Source: Hydrocarboniphaga daqingensis (GTDB taxonomy: Bacteria > Pseudomonadota > Gammaproteobacteria > Nevskiales > Nevskiaceae). Taken from it: a stretch of DNA of 64,000 bases. Under the pieces are notes generated by a model. The model searched no databases. It was not told where the DNA came from and saw only the letters and a program-made list of their open reading frames with translations. A program made the translations under genes and the position numbers. Below, in pieces: positions 17,571 through 26,349 of the stretch. The stretch's first letter is position 1; every line of letters begins with the position of its first letter. The stretch is taken from the NCBI RefSeq assembly GCF_900129825.1, contig NZ_FQWZ01000002.1, positions 206,081 to 270,080 on the forward strand, written 5' to 3'.

Positions 17571-20381
17571 GTGACCGCCCCCACCACGCACCCCTTGGTG
17601 CTGATCGATGGATCGAGCTGGCTGTTCCGCGCGTTTCACGCGCTGCCGCCGCTGAGCAATTCGCGCGGCGAGCCGACCGGCGCCGTCTACGGCATGGCCA
17701 ACATGCTCAAGCGGCTGCAGCGTGAATATCAGCCGCAGCGGATCTGCGTCGTGTTCGATCCCAAGGGGCCGACGTTCCGCAACGAGCTGTACGACCAGTA
17801 CAAGGCCAATCGCACTGAAACGCCGCCCGAACTGTCGATGCAGTACGGCGATGTGCTGGCGCTGATCAAGGGGCTGGGCCTGCCGATGATCACCGTAGCC
17901 GGCGTTGAGGCCGACGATGTGATCGGCACGCTGGCCTTGGCCGGTCGCCAGCAAGGCTTGCACGTGCTGTTGGTCACCGGCGACAAGGACATGGCGCAGC
18001 TGGTCGACGAGCAGACGCACATGCTCGACACGATGAAAAACCAGCGCATCGACCGCCAGGGCGTCATCGACAAGTTCGGCGTGCCGCCGGAACGGATCGT
18101 CGACTACCTGGCACTGGTTGGCGACTCGTCCGACAACATTCCCGGCGTGCCCGGCTGCGGGCCCAAGACGGCCGCGAAATGGATCGCCGAGTTCGGCTCG
18201 GTCGACGACATCATCCGCCGCGCCGATGAAGTCAAAGGCAAGATCGGCGAAAAGCTGCGCGCCGCGCTGCCGATCCTGCCGCTGGCGTATCAGCTGGCGA
18301 CGATCCGCTGCGACGTGCCGCTGCCGCTGTCGATCGACGAACTGGTGCCCGGTGCGCGCGACGATGCGGCGCTGATCGCGCTGTTCCGCAAGCTCGAATT
18401 CCATCGCTGGCGCGAAGAATTGGAAGGCGTGGCCGCGACGCCGTCCGCTGACCTGTCCATCACCGCGCAGTCCGACGCGCCCGAAGCCGCTGCTTTTGCG
18501 GCATCGGGCACCAACGAGATCGCCGACGTCACGGTGGCTTCGCCCGCCACGCAGGTCGAGATCGTGATGGATGCCGACTCACTCGACCGGCTCGTCGATG
18601 AGCTGACGCAAGCCGAGCTGATCTGCTTCGACACCGAAACCGACAGCCTCGATGCCAACCAGGCCGGCTTGGTGGGCCTGGCGTTCGCAACGCGCAGCGG
18701 CACCGGCTGGTACGTGCCGCTGGCGCACAATTATCTGGGCGCGCCCGACCAGTTGCCGATGGACCTGGTCATTACGCGGCTCAAGCCGCTGCTCGAAGAC
18801 CCGCAGCGGCCCAAGTTGGCGCAGCACGGCAAGTACGACATCAACGTGCTGGCGCGACACGGTATCGACGTCGCGGGCCTGGCCTACGACACGATGCTCG
18901 AAAGCTACGTGCTCGATGCGGCCGGCAACCGCCACGACATGGACACGATGGCCGAGAAGTATCTGAACCATCGCACGATCCATTTCGAAGACGTGGCGGG
19001 CAAAGGCAAGGGCCAGATCACGTTCAACCAAGTGTCGATCGACAAGGCCGCGCCCTACTCGGCCGAAGACGCCGATATCACGCTGCGGCTGCACCAGACG
19101 CTGTATCCGCGACTGGCACAAGTCGAGCCGCTGGAGCGCGTGTTCCGCACGATCGAGATGCCGCTGGTGCCGGTGCTGGCGACGATCGAGCGCAACGGTG
19201 TTCATGTCGACGTGCCGCTGCTACGGCGCATCAGCGTCGAGTTGGCCGGGCGCATGGACGAGCTGCAAAAGCAGGCCTTCGTGCTGGCCGAAACCGAGTT
19301 CAATCTCGGCTCGCCCAAGCAGCTGCAAGTGCTGCTGTACGACAAGTTCAAGCTGCCGGTGCTGGCCAAGACCCCCAAGGGCGACCCGTCGACCGCCGAA
19401 GAAACGCTGGAAGAACTGGCCGCGCAGCACCCGCTGCCGAGGCTGATCCTCGACTGGCGCGCGATGCAGAAACTGCGATCGACCTACGCCGAGCAGCTGC
19501 CGGCGGCGGTCAACCCGCGCACGCAGCGTATCCACACCAGCTACCACCAGGCGGTCGCGGCGACCGGGCGTCTGTCGTCGTCCGACCCCAACCTGCAGAA
19601 CATTCCGGTACGGACCGCCGAAGGCCGCCGCATCCGCCAGGCCTTCGTCGCCGAGCCCGGCAATGCGCTGCTGTCGATCGACTATTCGCAGATCGAGCTG
19701 CGGCTGATGGCGCACTTTTCCGGCGACGAGCGTCTGCAGCAGGCGTTCCGCAGCGGCCTGGACGTGCACCAGGCCACCGCGGCCGAGGTGTTCGGCCTGC
19801 CGCTGGACCAAGTCGGTAGCGACCAGCGCCGCGCCGCCAAGGCGATCAATTTCGGCTTGATCTACGGTATGTCGGCGTTTGGTCTGGCGCGTCAGCTGGG
19901 CATCGGCCGCAATGAAGCCGCCGACTACATCGACCGGTTCTTCGGCCGCTATCCCGGCGTCAAACGCTTCATGGACGGCACGCGCGAATCCGCGCGCGTC
20001 CAGGGCTACGTCGAAACGCTGTTCGGCCGGCGCCTGTACCTGCCCAACATCAACGCGCGCAATCAGGGCTTGCGTCAGTACGCCGAACGCACCGCGATCA
20101 ACGCGCCGCTGCAAGGCACGGCTGCCGATCTGATCAAGACCACAATGATCGACCTGCACCACTGGCTGGCCTCGGCCGCGCCGGCGCTGCGGATGATCAT
20201 GCAGGTGCACGACGAACTGGTGTTCGAAGGGCCCGAGGCGCTGATCCGTGACATGGCGCCGGCGATCGCCGACCGCATGTGCCGCGCGGCGCCGCTGGCC
20301 GTGCCGCTGGTGGCCGACTTCGGCGTGGCCCGCGACTGGGATCAAGCCCACCAGGCGATCGGGCACGCGCGCTCGGCCTGA
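17571..20381 (+). CDS. polA: DNA polymerase I
   Basis: 936 residues from a GTG at 17571. The 5'-3' exonuclease domain (about 1-290) begins LVLIDGSSWLFRAFHALPP; the 3'-5' exonuclease domain (about 320-510) retains the metal ligands in CFDTETDSLD, so proofreading is probably active; the polymerase domain has LSIDYSQIELRLMAH and MQVHDELVFE. It functions in Okazaki-fragment maturation and repair. The gene is followed by a 332-base gap holding a probable small RNA and a strong terminator, the same context that carries Spot 42 in E. coli. Confidence 0.99.
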   Translation: MTAPTTHPLVLIDGSSWLFRAFHALPPLSNSRGEPTGAVYGMANMLKRLQREYQPQRICVVFDPKGPTFRNELYDQYKANRTETPPELSMQYGDVLALIKGLGLPMITVAGVEADDVIGTLALAGRQQGLHVLLVTGDKDMAQLVDEQTHMLDTMKNQRIDRQGVIDKFGVPPERIVDYLALVGDSSDNIPGVPGCGPKTAAKWIAEFGSVDDIIRRADEVKGKIGEKLRAALPILPLAYQLATIRCDVPLPLSIDELVPGARDDAALIALFRKLEFHRWREELEGVAATPSADLSITAQSDAPEAAAFAASGTNEIADVTVASPATQVEIVMDADSLDRLVDELTQAELICFDTETDSLDANQAGLVGLAFATRSGTGWYVPLAHNYLGAPDQLPMDLVITRLKPLLEDPQRPKLAQHGKYDINVLARHGIDVAGLAYDTMLESYVLDAAGNRHDMDTMAEKYLNHRTIHFEDVAGKGKGQITFNQVSIDKAAPYSAEDADITLRLHQTLYPRLAQVEPLERVFRTIEMPLVPVLATIERNGVHVDVPLLRRISVELAGRMDELQKQAFVLAETEFNLGSPKQLQVLLYDKFKLPVLAKTPKGDPSTAEETLEELAAQHPLPRLILDWRAMQKLRSTYAEQLPAAVNPRTQRIHTSYHQAVAATGRLSSSDPNLQNIPVRTAEGRRIRQAFVAEPGNALLSIDYSQIELRLMAHFSGDERLQQAFRSGLDVHQATAAEVFGLPLDQVGSDQRRAAKAINFGLIYGMSAFGLARQLGIGRNEAADYIDRFFGRYPGVKRFMDGTRESARVQGYVETLFGRRLYLPNINARNQGLRQYAERTAINAPLQGTAADLIKTTMIDLHHWLASAAPALRMIMQVHDELVFEGPEALIRDMAPAIADRMCRAAPLAVPLVADFGVARDWDQAHQAIGHARSA

Positions 20382-20577
20382 GCGCGGCCGGGCTGCTGCC
20401 GCTGGTCGCCCAGAACGCACCGTCTAGATGGTGCCCAAGCTGGGGTGCTTCAGCGATTATCTTTGTATATCAATGGCTTGATGCGCCGGGCCAGCCCGTG
20501 CGGGCAACCGGGCGCGGTGCTGCGGCGAACTTATCGGGCGGTGCCGACTCCAAGACTGCGAGCGTGGTTCTCTCCCT

Positions 20578-20674
20578 TATCACGCTCCCCGCCTCACTCC
20601 CTGGGCGGGTCCGGCCTCCCCCAAGCCGGAACCAGTTGCCCCATGGACCACCCCCCGGGTCCATGGGGCTTTTT
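20578..20674 (+). ncRNA. Candidate small RNA between polA and engB, three hairpins with C-rich loops
   Basis: Downstream of polA and ending in a strong terminator, three hairpins occur in a row. The first is 20588-20609 (6-bp stem, loop TCACTCCCTG). The second is 20610-20630 (6-bp stem, loop CTCCCCCAA). The third is 20638-20669 (12-bp stem, loop ACCCCCCG), followed by five Ts. Unpaired CUCCC/CCCCC loops resemble seed regions that pair with Shine-Dalgarno sequences. In E. coli Spot 42, and in Pseudomonas aeruginosa ErsA, occupy this polA-side locus; sequence homology is not claimed. The 5' end is approximate: a TTATCA at 20577 could be a -10, but no convincing -35 was found. No protein-coding frame with recognisable features was seen here. 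Confidence 0.5.
20638..20674 (+). terminator. Rho-independent terminator after polA / small RNA
   Basis: Perfect 12-bp stem (20638-20649 GCCCCATGGACC; 20658-20669 GGTCCATGGGGC), 8-base loop, and a run of five Ts at 20670-20674. It lies between polA and convergent engB and forms the 3' end of the candidate small RNA. Confidence 0.85.
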
Positions 20675-20713
20675 CTTGGGCGCGGCTTTTTCTGCGGTGG
20701 TGTTACGCGGCCT

Positions 20714-21334
20714 TCAGGCCACCAGCTCGACGCCGGCCTCCGACGCGAGCAACTCGGTCAGCTTGGCGCGCGCCTCGTCCAGACCCTGGTGGCTGCTCGA
20801 CGAGAACAGCTGCACCGACGCCGAACTGCCCATGTCCTTGAGCCCCTTGCGCGTGTTCAGCAGCGTCGTCTTCGACGCGCCGTAGCCGAGCTTGTCGGCC
20901 TTGGTCAGCAGAATGTGGCAGTTGCGCCGCGCGGTGACGGCCCAGGCCAGCATCTGCTTGTCGTAGTCGGTCAGCGGATGCCGGCAGTCCATGATCAGAA
21001 ACAAGCCGCGCAGATTGGTCCGCTGCTCGACGTAGCCGCCGACCAGCCGGCCCCAACTCTTACGCATCGGCTCGGGCACGGCCGCATAACCGTAGCCGGG
21101 CAAGTCGGCCAAGCGCGCGCTGCTGGCCAGCGAAAACAGGTTGATCAGCTGCGTGCGGCCCGGCGTCTTCGACACGCGGGCCAAGCCGTGGCGGCCGCAG
21201 ATCGCGTTGAGCGCGCTCGACTTCCCGGCGTTGGAGCGGCCCGCGAAGGCGACTTCCGGCGCGTCGTCAGCGGGCAGCTGGGTCAATTGGGCGCAGGACA
21301 GCAGAAACTGCGCCTGGGAAAAGGGATTCTGCAT
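20714..21334 (-). CDS. engB: Ribosome biogenesis GTP-binding protein EngB/YsxC
   Basis: 206 residues. It is a TRAFAC GTPase with G1 [15 protein letters not shown]2 around [10 protein letters not shown]3 DLPGYGYA and G4 LTKADKL, typical of EngB. It assists assembly of the 50S subunit. It is convergent with polA and divergent from cytochrome c4, as in Pseudomonas and relatives. The ATG at 21334 gives the usual length. Confidence 0.96.
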   Translation of the reverse strand: MQNPFSQAQFLLSCAQLTQLPADDAPEVAFAGRSNAGKSSALNAICGRHGLARVSKTPGRTQLINLFSLASSARLADLPGYGYAAVPEPMRKSWGRLVGGYVEQRTNLRGLFLIMDCRHPLTDYDKQMLAWAVTARRNCHILLTKADKLGYGASKTTLLNTRKGLKDMGSSASVQLFSSSSHQGLDEARAKLTELLASEAGVELVA

Positions 21335-21446
21335 ATACCAACCGGAGTGTAGAATTGCGACGCCAAATTATCTGGTTAGCGCCCCTGCCGCCAGCGGACC
21401 CGGGGGCCGACGAGCCAGCCGCAACAAGCACCGGGAGACCTGTTCG

Positions 21447-22091
21447 ATGAAACGCCTTTTTCTGGCGGTGATGTTCGCCGCACCTGCGATGGTGTCGTTT
21501 GCTGCGTCGGCGCAGACCGCCGCGCCGGCAAAAGACCCGTTCACGCAGGGCGACGCCGCAGCCGGCGCCACCAAGGCGGCGGTTTGCGCGGCCTGCCACG
21601 GCGCGGGCGGCAATAGCGCGATGCCGGAATGGCCGAATCTGGCCGGCCAGGGCTCGACCTACATCGTCAGCCAGCTCAAGGCGTTCAAGTCCGGTGCGCG
21701 CAAGAACGCGATCATGATGGGCCAGGCCGCCGCGCTGTCGGATGCCGACATGGCGGACATCGCCGCTTATCTGACCGCTCAGAAGGTTCGTCCGGGTCTG
21801 GCTAGCAAGGATGCGGTCGCCGTTGCCGAGCCGCTGTACCGCGGTGGCGACGCCAGCCGCGGCCTGCCGGCCTGCTCCGGTTGCCACGGTCCGCGCGGCG
21901 CCGGTAACCCGGCCGCCGGTTACCCGCGAATCGGCGCCCAGCACGCGACGTATACGGCCACGCAGCTGACGGCCTACAAGTCCGGCGAACGCGGCGCTAC
22001 CGGTACGGGTCAGATGATGCAGGCGGTTGCCGCCAAGCTCACCGACGCCGAAATCCAGGCGCTGGCCTCGTACGTCAACGGCCTGCAGTAA
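21447..22091 (+). CDS. Dihaem cytochrome c4
   Basis: 214 residues from the ATG at 21447, which follows GGGAGACC and gives a clean signal peptide ending near ASA-Q; a longer in-frame upstream extension overlaps engB on the other strand and is not coding. Two haem-binding motifs are visible, CAACH (47-51) and CSGCH (143-147), each in a duplicated cytochrome c domain with [13 protein letters not shown] / [13 protein letters not shown] repeats. Cytochrome c4 is a periplasmic or membrane-attached electron donor to terminal oxidases. dsbA follows 27 bases downstream, a conserved pairing. Confidence 0.96.
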   Translation: MKRLFLAVMFAAPAMVSFAASAQTAAPAKDPFTQGDAAAGATKAAVCAACHGAGGNSAMPEWPNLAGQGSTYIVSQLKAFKSGARKNAIMMGQAAALSDADMADIAAYLTAQKVRPGLASKDAVAVAEPLYRGGDASRGLPACSGCHGPRGAGNPAAGYPRIGAQHATYTATQLTAYKSGERGATGTGQMMQAVAAKLTDAEIQALASYVNGLQ

Positions 22092-22118
22092 GGCCGTCGA
22101 CCCTTCCGGACTCCGACC

Positions 22119-22778
22119 ATGCGCGCTTTCCTGCGGCCCCTGCTGTTGGCGCTGACGTTCGCCAGCTCCGTTTGCTCGGCCGCTGGGCCGACCGAGTTCA
22201 AGGAAGGCGAGCAGTACAAGGTCGTCCGCGACAAGCAGACGCCACCAGATGCCAAGCGCGTGCTGGTCGAAGAAATCTTCTGGTACGGCTGCCAGCACTG
22301 CTACCACTTCGACCCGGTGATCGAGGCCTGGCTCAAGACCAAGCCCGGTGACGTCGATTTCGTCCGGATTCCGTCGAGCCTCGGTCGCCCCGAAGGCATC
22401 GTTCACCAGAAGGCGTTTTACGCCGCCGAGGCGCTGGGCATCAGCGACAAGGTCCACAAGCCGCTGTTCGACGCGCTCCACGCCCGCCACTTGCCGCTGT
22501 TCACGCAGGATGCGGTCCGGGTGTTCTTCAACCAGCAGACCGGCGTGATGCCCGACGTGTTCGACGCCACGTTCAGCGGGTTTGCCGTGGACAACCGCGT
22601 GCGCCGCGCCGACGGCTTGATGAAGGGTTACGGCATCGCCAGCGTTCCGGCGCTGGTCGTTGGCGGCAAGTACACGACCAACGCCGGCATGCTCGGCGAC
22701 GGCGGCTTCGACGCGATGATCAAATGCCTCGACGTGCTGGTGGCCAAGGTCCGGCAGGAACAGCAAAAGAAGAAGTAG
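22119..22778 (+). CDS. dsbA: Thiol:disulfide interchange protein DsbA
   Basis: 219 residues with an N-terminal signal peptide, and a thioredoxin fold with inserted helical domain. The active site is C58-Q-H-C61 in FWYGCQHCYHF; the usual DsbA dipeptide is Pro-His. The cis-proline loop is GIASVPALVV. The enzyme introduces disulfides into periplasmic proteins and would be reoxidised by DsbB (not in the window). An extra cysteine occurs near the C-terminus (IKCLD). It follows cytochrome c4, as in pseudomonads, and is followed by a terminator-like hairpin 56 bases after its stop, inside the next gene. Confidence 0.95.
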   Translation: MRAFLRPLLLALTFASSVCSAAGPTEFKEGEQYKVVRDKQTPPDAKRVLVEEIFWYGCQHCYHFDPVIEAWLKTKPGDVDFVRIPSSLGRPEGIVHQKAFYAAEALGISDKVHKPLFDALHARHLPLFTQDAVRVFFNQQTGVMPDVFDATFSGFAVDNRVRRADGLMKGYGIASVPALVVGGKYTTNAGMLGDGGFDAMIKCLDVLVAKVRQEQQKKK

Positions 22779-22786
22779 GCCCGCTG

Positions 22787-23695
22787 ATGCGCATGACCGC
22801 GCGAAGCCCGCGCCCCCCGCGCATTCGCTTCGCAGCCCGGCTCCTCGCCGGGCTTTTTGTTGGCGTCGTCGGGCTCGTTGCAGCGGCACCGCTGCCGTTG
22901 TCCAGCGTCGATCAGGCCTGCCAGCAACTGAGCCAGCGACTGCAGAGCGTTCAGTTCGACGACTGCCGGCGCCTGCGCTTGCAGGCCGGCGACAGCGCGA
23001 CGCGGATGGGCCGGCCCCTGCTCTACCGCGATTTCCTGCCGGCGCCGCCATCGACGCGGCCGAGTCGGGTATTGCTGATCGGCGGCATCCATGGCGACGA
23101 ACTGACCAGTGTCAGCATCGTGTTCCAGTGGATGCGCAAGCTCGACCGGGAGCAGCCGCAGCCGTTCCACTGGCGCGTGATTCCCAATGCCAATCCGGAT
23201 GGCTTGTTCGCTAGCCCCGCCAGCCGGGTCAATCGGGCCGGCGTCGACCTGAACCGCAACTTCCCCAGCGTCGACTGGCAGCGCACCGCGCTGGCGTACT
23301 GGAAAACCAAGACCCAGTCCGACCCACGGCGCTATCCCGGAAAGGCGCCGCTGAGCGAGCCGGAGACGCGCTGGCTGGTCGAACAGATCCGCCAGTTCCA
23401 GCCCGATGCGATCGTGTCGGTGCACGCGCCGTACGGCGTGCTCGACTACGACGGCCCGCCCGATCCGCCGAAATACTTCGGCTACCTGCGCCTCAGCCCG
23501 CTCGGCACCTATCCTGGGTCGCTGGGCAACTACGCGGGCACGGACCTGGGTCTGCCGGTGATCACGCTGGAGCTGCCGCACGCCGGCCTGATGCCGACGC
23601 CCGTGCAATCGCAGCAAGTGTGGTCGGACATGATCGGATGGCTGCAGCGCAATCTGCCGACACGCGATCCGGGTGCGGCGCGAACGTCTCGCTAG
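22787..23695 (+). CDS. M14-family zinc carboxypeptidase, MpaA-like
   Basis: 302 residues from the ATG at 22787, 8 bases after the dsbA stop. An arginine-rich n-region and hydrophobic segment (LLAGLFVGVVGLVAAA) suggest a signal peptide or anchor. Zinc ligands are visible as GGIHGDE (His, Glu) and VSVHAP (His), the catalytic Glu in ITLELP, and the substrate-binding NRNFP. The nearest functional model is murein tripeptide amidase A, which acts in peptidoglycan recycling; periplasmic location here would differ from cytoplasmic MpaA. The signal-peptide codons coincide with a terminator-like hairpin (22834-22858). Confidence 0.82.
   Translation: MRMTARSPRPPRIRFAARLLAGLFVGVVGLVAAAPLPLSSVDQACQQLSQRLQSVQFDDCRRLRLQAGDSATRMGRPLLYRDFLPAPPSTRPSRVLLIGGIHGDELTSVSIVFQWMRKLDREQPQPFHWRVIPNANPDGLFASPASRVNRAGVDLNRNFPSVDWQRTALAYWKTKTQSDPRRYPGKAPLSEPETRWLVEQIRQFQPDAIVSVHAPYGVLDYDGPPDPPKYFGYLRLSPLGTYPGSLGNYAGTDLGLPVITLELPHAGLMPTPVQSQQVWSDMIGWLQRNLPTRDPGAARTSR
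22834..22858 (+). terminator. Terminator-like hairpin inside the carboxypeptidase signal-peptide codons
   Basis: An 8-bp perfect stem (AGCCCGGC / GCCGGGCT) with a 5-base loop TCCTC is followed by T-rich sequence (five Ts counting the last stem base). It begins 56 bases after the dsbA stop. It lies within codons 16-24 of the downstream gene, so it may terminate the dsbA transcript, or attenuate the next gene. Confidence 0.55.
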
Positions 23696-24565
23696 CTAAC
23701 GCGCGGGCGGCGGCAGCGCGGGCTGCGGGTCCGGCGTGATCGCCGCCGTCGTCGCGGCCAATGCCGTCGTCCCATAGCGCCGTTGCAGCCAGCGCTGCTG
23801 GAAGCAGTAGCGCGCAACGGTCGCCAAGTCCCACAGGTACCACGCGTTGACCGACCCGCCGATCACCGCGCCCAATACCGGCAGCGACCCGGCGGCTTTT
23901 CGCCACCCCAGGTGCCGGCCCGCCTGCATCGCCAGATTGTTCAGGCTCATCATCGCCGCTTCCTTGGCCAGCTCGCGTTCGGCCGCGCGCTCGATGCCGT
24001 CGCGCCAGGCGGCGTCCGCCAGCTTGCCCGGTACCGGCCGCGATAGCGCCGCCAGCGCCGTGCGTTTTTCGTCGACGGTATTGGCCGAGGCCAGCGCAAA
24101 GATCGCGAGGCCCAACTGGCGCCCCTCCTCGCCGTCGAGCACCTCGCCGTAGCACAGGCCGACGCGCTGGATCGTTCTGAACGCCAGCACCAGCAGCGTC
24201 GGCACGTCGGCCACCAGCCCGGCCGCGCCGGCAACGCCGAGCACGGCGCCCGCGCTGCCGGCGGTCATCGACGCCCGCTGTCCGACACGCCGCGCCAGTC
24301 GGTCGCATAGCGCCAGATCGGCGTCTCGCAGCAATTCGATGCGCTCGACGCCGGCGCGCTTGAGCAAGCTGGCGTGCCCGTTGAGCCGGCCGGCGGTCGC
24401 TTGCAGCGCGCCGAGCGCGGCACGCAGCGCACCGGTGGGAATCAGGTTCTGCACGGCTTGGCTGGCGGGCCCGGCGGCCCGACCGAACCAGCGCGCCACC
24501 GGCGGCGGTGGCTCGTTCTGCCATTGGGTCAGGGCGTCGAGTTGGGCCGATTCATAAGCGTTCAT
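23696..24565 (-). CDS. EcsC family protein
   Basis: 289 residues from the ATG at 24565; longer frames extend into the divergent NRDE gene. The sequence matches the EcsC pattern: LIPTGALRAALGALQATAGRL, a glycine/alanine-rich hydrophobic region (GSAGAVLGVAGAAGLVADVPTLLVLAFRTIQRVG) around residues 100-140, and a second hydrophobic stretch LPVLGAVIGGSVNAWYLWDLATVARYCF near 230-260. The function of bacterial EcsC-family proteins is poorly defined. The gene is convergent with the carboxypeptidase; their stops abut with no spacer. Confidence 0.8.
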   Translation of the reverse strand: MNAYESAQLDALTQWQNEPPPPVARWFGRAAGPASQAVQNLIPTGALRAALGALQATAGRLNGHASLLKRAGVERIELLRDADLALCDRLARRVGQRASMTAGSAGAVLGVAGAAGLVADVPTLLVLAFRTIQRVGLCYGEVLDGEEGRQLGLAIFALASANTVDEKRTALAALSRPVPGKLADAAWRDGIERAAERELAKEAAMMSLNNLAMQAGRHLGWRKAAGSLPVLGAVIGGSVNAWYLWDLATVARYCFQQRWLQRRYGTTALAATTAAITPDPQPALPPPAR

Positions 24566-24647
24566 CGCGCCACGATACGGCGATCGGTGCCGGTCGAGCG
24601 AGTGGCAGCACGTTGACAGCACGGCGACAGGCTGGCGAAAGTCGGCC

Positions 24648-25424
24648 ATGTGCCTGATCGCATTCGCTTGGCAGACCGACCCCGCGCGGCCCCTGTTGCT
24701 GATCGCCAACCGTGATGAGTTCATGGATCGGCCGGCCGCGCCGCTGGCGTACTGGGACGACGCACCCGACATCGCCGCCGGCCGCGACCTTCGCGAGCGC
24801 GGAACCTGGCTCGGCCTGAGCCGCAGCGGGCGCGTCGCCGCCGTCACCAATGTCCGCGATCCGCGCGATCTGGCGCGCTTCCCCCGCTCACGCGGGTCGC
24901 TGACGGCTGGGTTTCTCGGAGGCCAGGGCAGTGCGGCCGATTACGCTGCGGCGCTGATGCCGGCAGCCGCCGACTACGGCGGCTTCAACCTGCTGCTGTG
25001 GGACGGCGCCGACCTGATCTACGCCAGCAATCGACCTCGACCCCAGTGGCGCCGTGTCGATCCCGGCTTTCATGGCCTCAGCAATGCGCAGCTCGACACA
25101 CCCTGGCCCAAGACCGTGTGGGCGCGGCAGCAGATCGAGGAATGGGTCGCATCGGGCCAGACCGACGGCGATCGCTTGATCGAGGCGATGCGCTCGCGGC
25201 AGGTGGCGCCCGACCCGCAGCTGCCCGATACCGGCGTCGGCATTGAAGCCGAGCGCGTGCTGGCACCGGCCTTCATCCACCGCCCTGGCTACGGCACGCG
25301 CTGTACGACGTGGCTGCAGATCGGCGCCGATGGGCAGGCTTTGATCCACGAACGTCGCTACGACGCGCAGATGCAGCCGACAGGCGACACCGTGCTCGAC
25401 GTGCCGCTGCGGTGCTCACGCTGA
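24648..25424 (+). CDS. NRDE family protein (TANGO2-like)
   Basis: 258 residues. It starts MCLIAF with the N-terminal cysteine typical of this Ntn-hydrolase-like family and contains the defining ANRDEF motif near residue 25, then GRDLRERGTWLGLS and VTNVRDP. Human TANGO2 belongs to the same family and has been linked to haem and lipid handling; the bacterial role is not settled. It diverges from the EcsC gene and converges with the pteridine reductase gene. Confidence 0.88.
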   Translation: MCLIAFAWQTDPARPLLLIANRDEFMDRPAAPLAYWDDAPDIAAGRDLRERGTWLGLSRSGRVAAVTNVRDPRDLARFPRSRGSLTAGFLGGQGSAADYAAALMPAAADYGGFNLLLWDGADLIYASNRPRPQWRRVDPGFHGLSNAQLDTPWPKTVWARQQIEEWVASGQTDGDRLIEAMRSRQVAPDPQLPDTGVGIEAERVLAPAFIHRPGYGTRCTTWLQIGADGQALIHERRYDAQMQPTGDTVLDVPLRCSR

Positions 25425-25437
25425 CGCGGCCGCGCGT

Positions 25438-26211
25438 CTAGGCGAGCCTCAAGCCGCCGTCGACCGGCAGGATGGCGCCGTTGACGTAAGCCGCTGCCTC
25501 CGACACCAGGAAGCAGACCGCGCGCGATACCTCGTCGCCGCCGCCGAGCCGCGCCATCGGGATCCGGGCCTGCTCGGCCGCTTTCTGCGCATCGTCGAGA
25601 TTGTCACCGGCACCCCAGATCATCCGGCCCGGCGCCACGCCGTTGACCCGGATGCGCGGCGCCAATTCGACGGCCAGACTTTCGGTGACCGACCAAAGCG
25701 CCGCCTTGGCCGCGCAATAGGCGACGTAGCCTGGCATCGGCTTGCGCGCGTGGATGTCGAGCAGATTGACGATGCTGCTGCCGGGGCCCATGTGACGGGC
25801 GCAGGCTTGGGCCAGGAACAGCGGGCCGCGCAGGTTGCTGGTCAGCAAGTCGTCGAACTGCGGCGCGGTCAGGGTGTCGAGCGCGGTCGGATAGAAGCTC
25901 GATGCGTTGTTGATCAGCGCGTCGATGCGGCCGAAACGCGCCATCGCCTCGCTTACGATCCGCTCGGGCAGCCCAGCGTCGGCAAGGTCGCCCTGCAGCG
26001 TGAATGCCGACCCGCTGCGCGTCGCATTGAGCTCGGCTTCGAGCGCGGCGGCTTCCGGACCGCTGCGGTAGTGCAGCAGCAAGCGCCAGCCGAGCGCATG
26101 CAGGTCGCGGGCGATCGCCGACCCAATGCGCCGGCTGGCGCCGGTCAGAATCGCCACCGGTGCTGCGTGAGCCGCGTCGCGCGGCTGACTGCCGCTGACA
26201 AGCGCTGTCAT
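25438..26211 (-). CDS. Pteridine reductase (short-chain dehydrogenase, FolM/PTR1-like)
   Basis: 257 residues from the ATG at 26211, which has GGGGAG seven bases upstream. The NADPH-binding motif is TGASRRIGSAIA, with the arginine-rich form typical of pteridine reductases; NNASSFYPT is another family mark, and the catalytic Tyr165 and Lys169 lie in YCAAK. Such enzymes reduce dihydrobiopterin, dihydromonapterin or dihydrofolate. Divergent from uppP. Substrate preference is not determined by sequence. Confidence 0.85.
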   Translation of the reverse strand: MTALVSGSQPRDAAHAAPVAILTGASRRIGSAIARDLHALGWRLLLHYRSGPEAAALEAELNATRSGSAFTLQGDLADAGLPERIVSEAMARFGRIDALINNASSFYPTALDTLTAPQFDDLLTSNLRGPLFLAQACARHMGPGSSIVNLLDIHARKPMPGYVAYCAAKAALWSVTESLAVELAPRIRVNGVAPGRMIWGAGDNLDDAQKAAEQARIPMARLGGGDEVSRAVCFLVSEAAAYVNGAILPVDGGLRLA

Positions 26212-26349
26212 GGGTCTCCCCTTTATCATCGTGTTATCGGAATAGAGCGGCGACCGCACCAGCGACCGCCTGAACATCGGCGATTGTCGCCCAATACCCC
26301 CTCCGGCCGCGCAGTGTGATTCCGCTGCCCGCCCTCCACGACGAAGCTC

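Noticed and set aside
20382..20570. Possible protein-coding gene in the polA-engB gap
   Set aside because: The open frames crossing this gap have no start context or family similarity, and they run through the terminator or into engB on the wrong strand.
21267..23051. Long minus-strand frame over cytochrome c4 and dsbA
   Set aside because: Shadow of two well-identified plus-strand genes; composition dominated by Arg/Ala/Gly/His.
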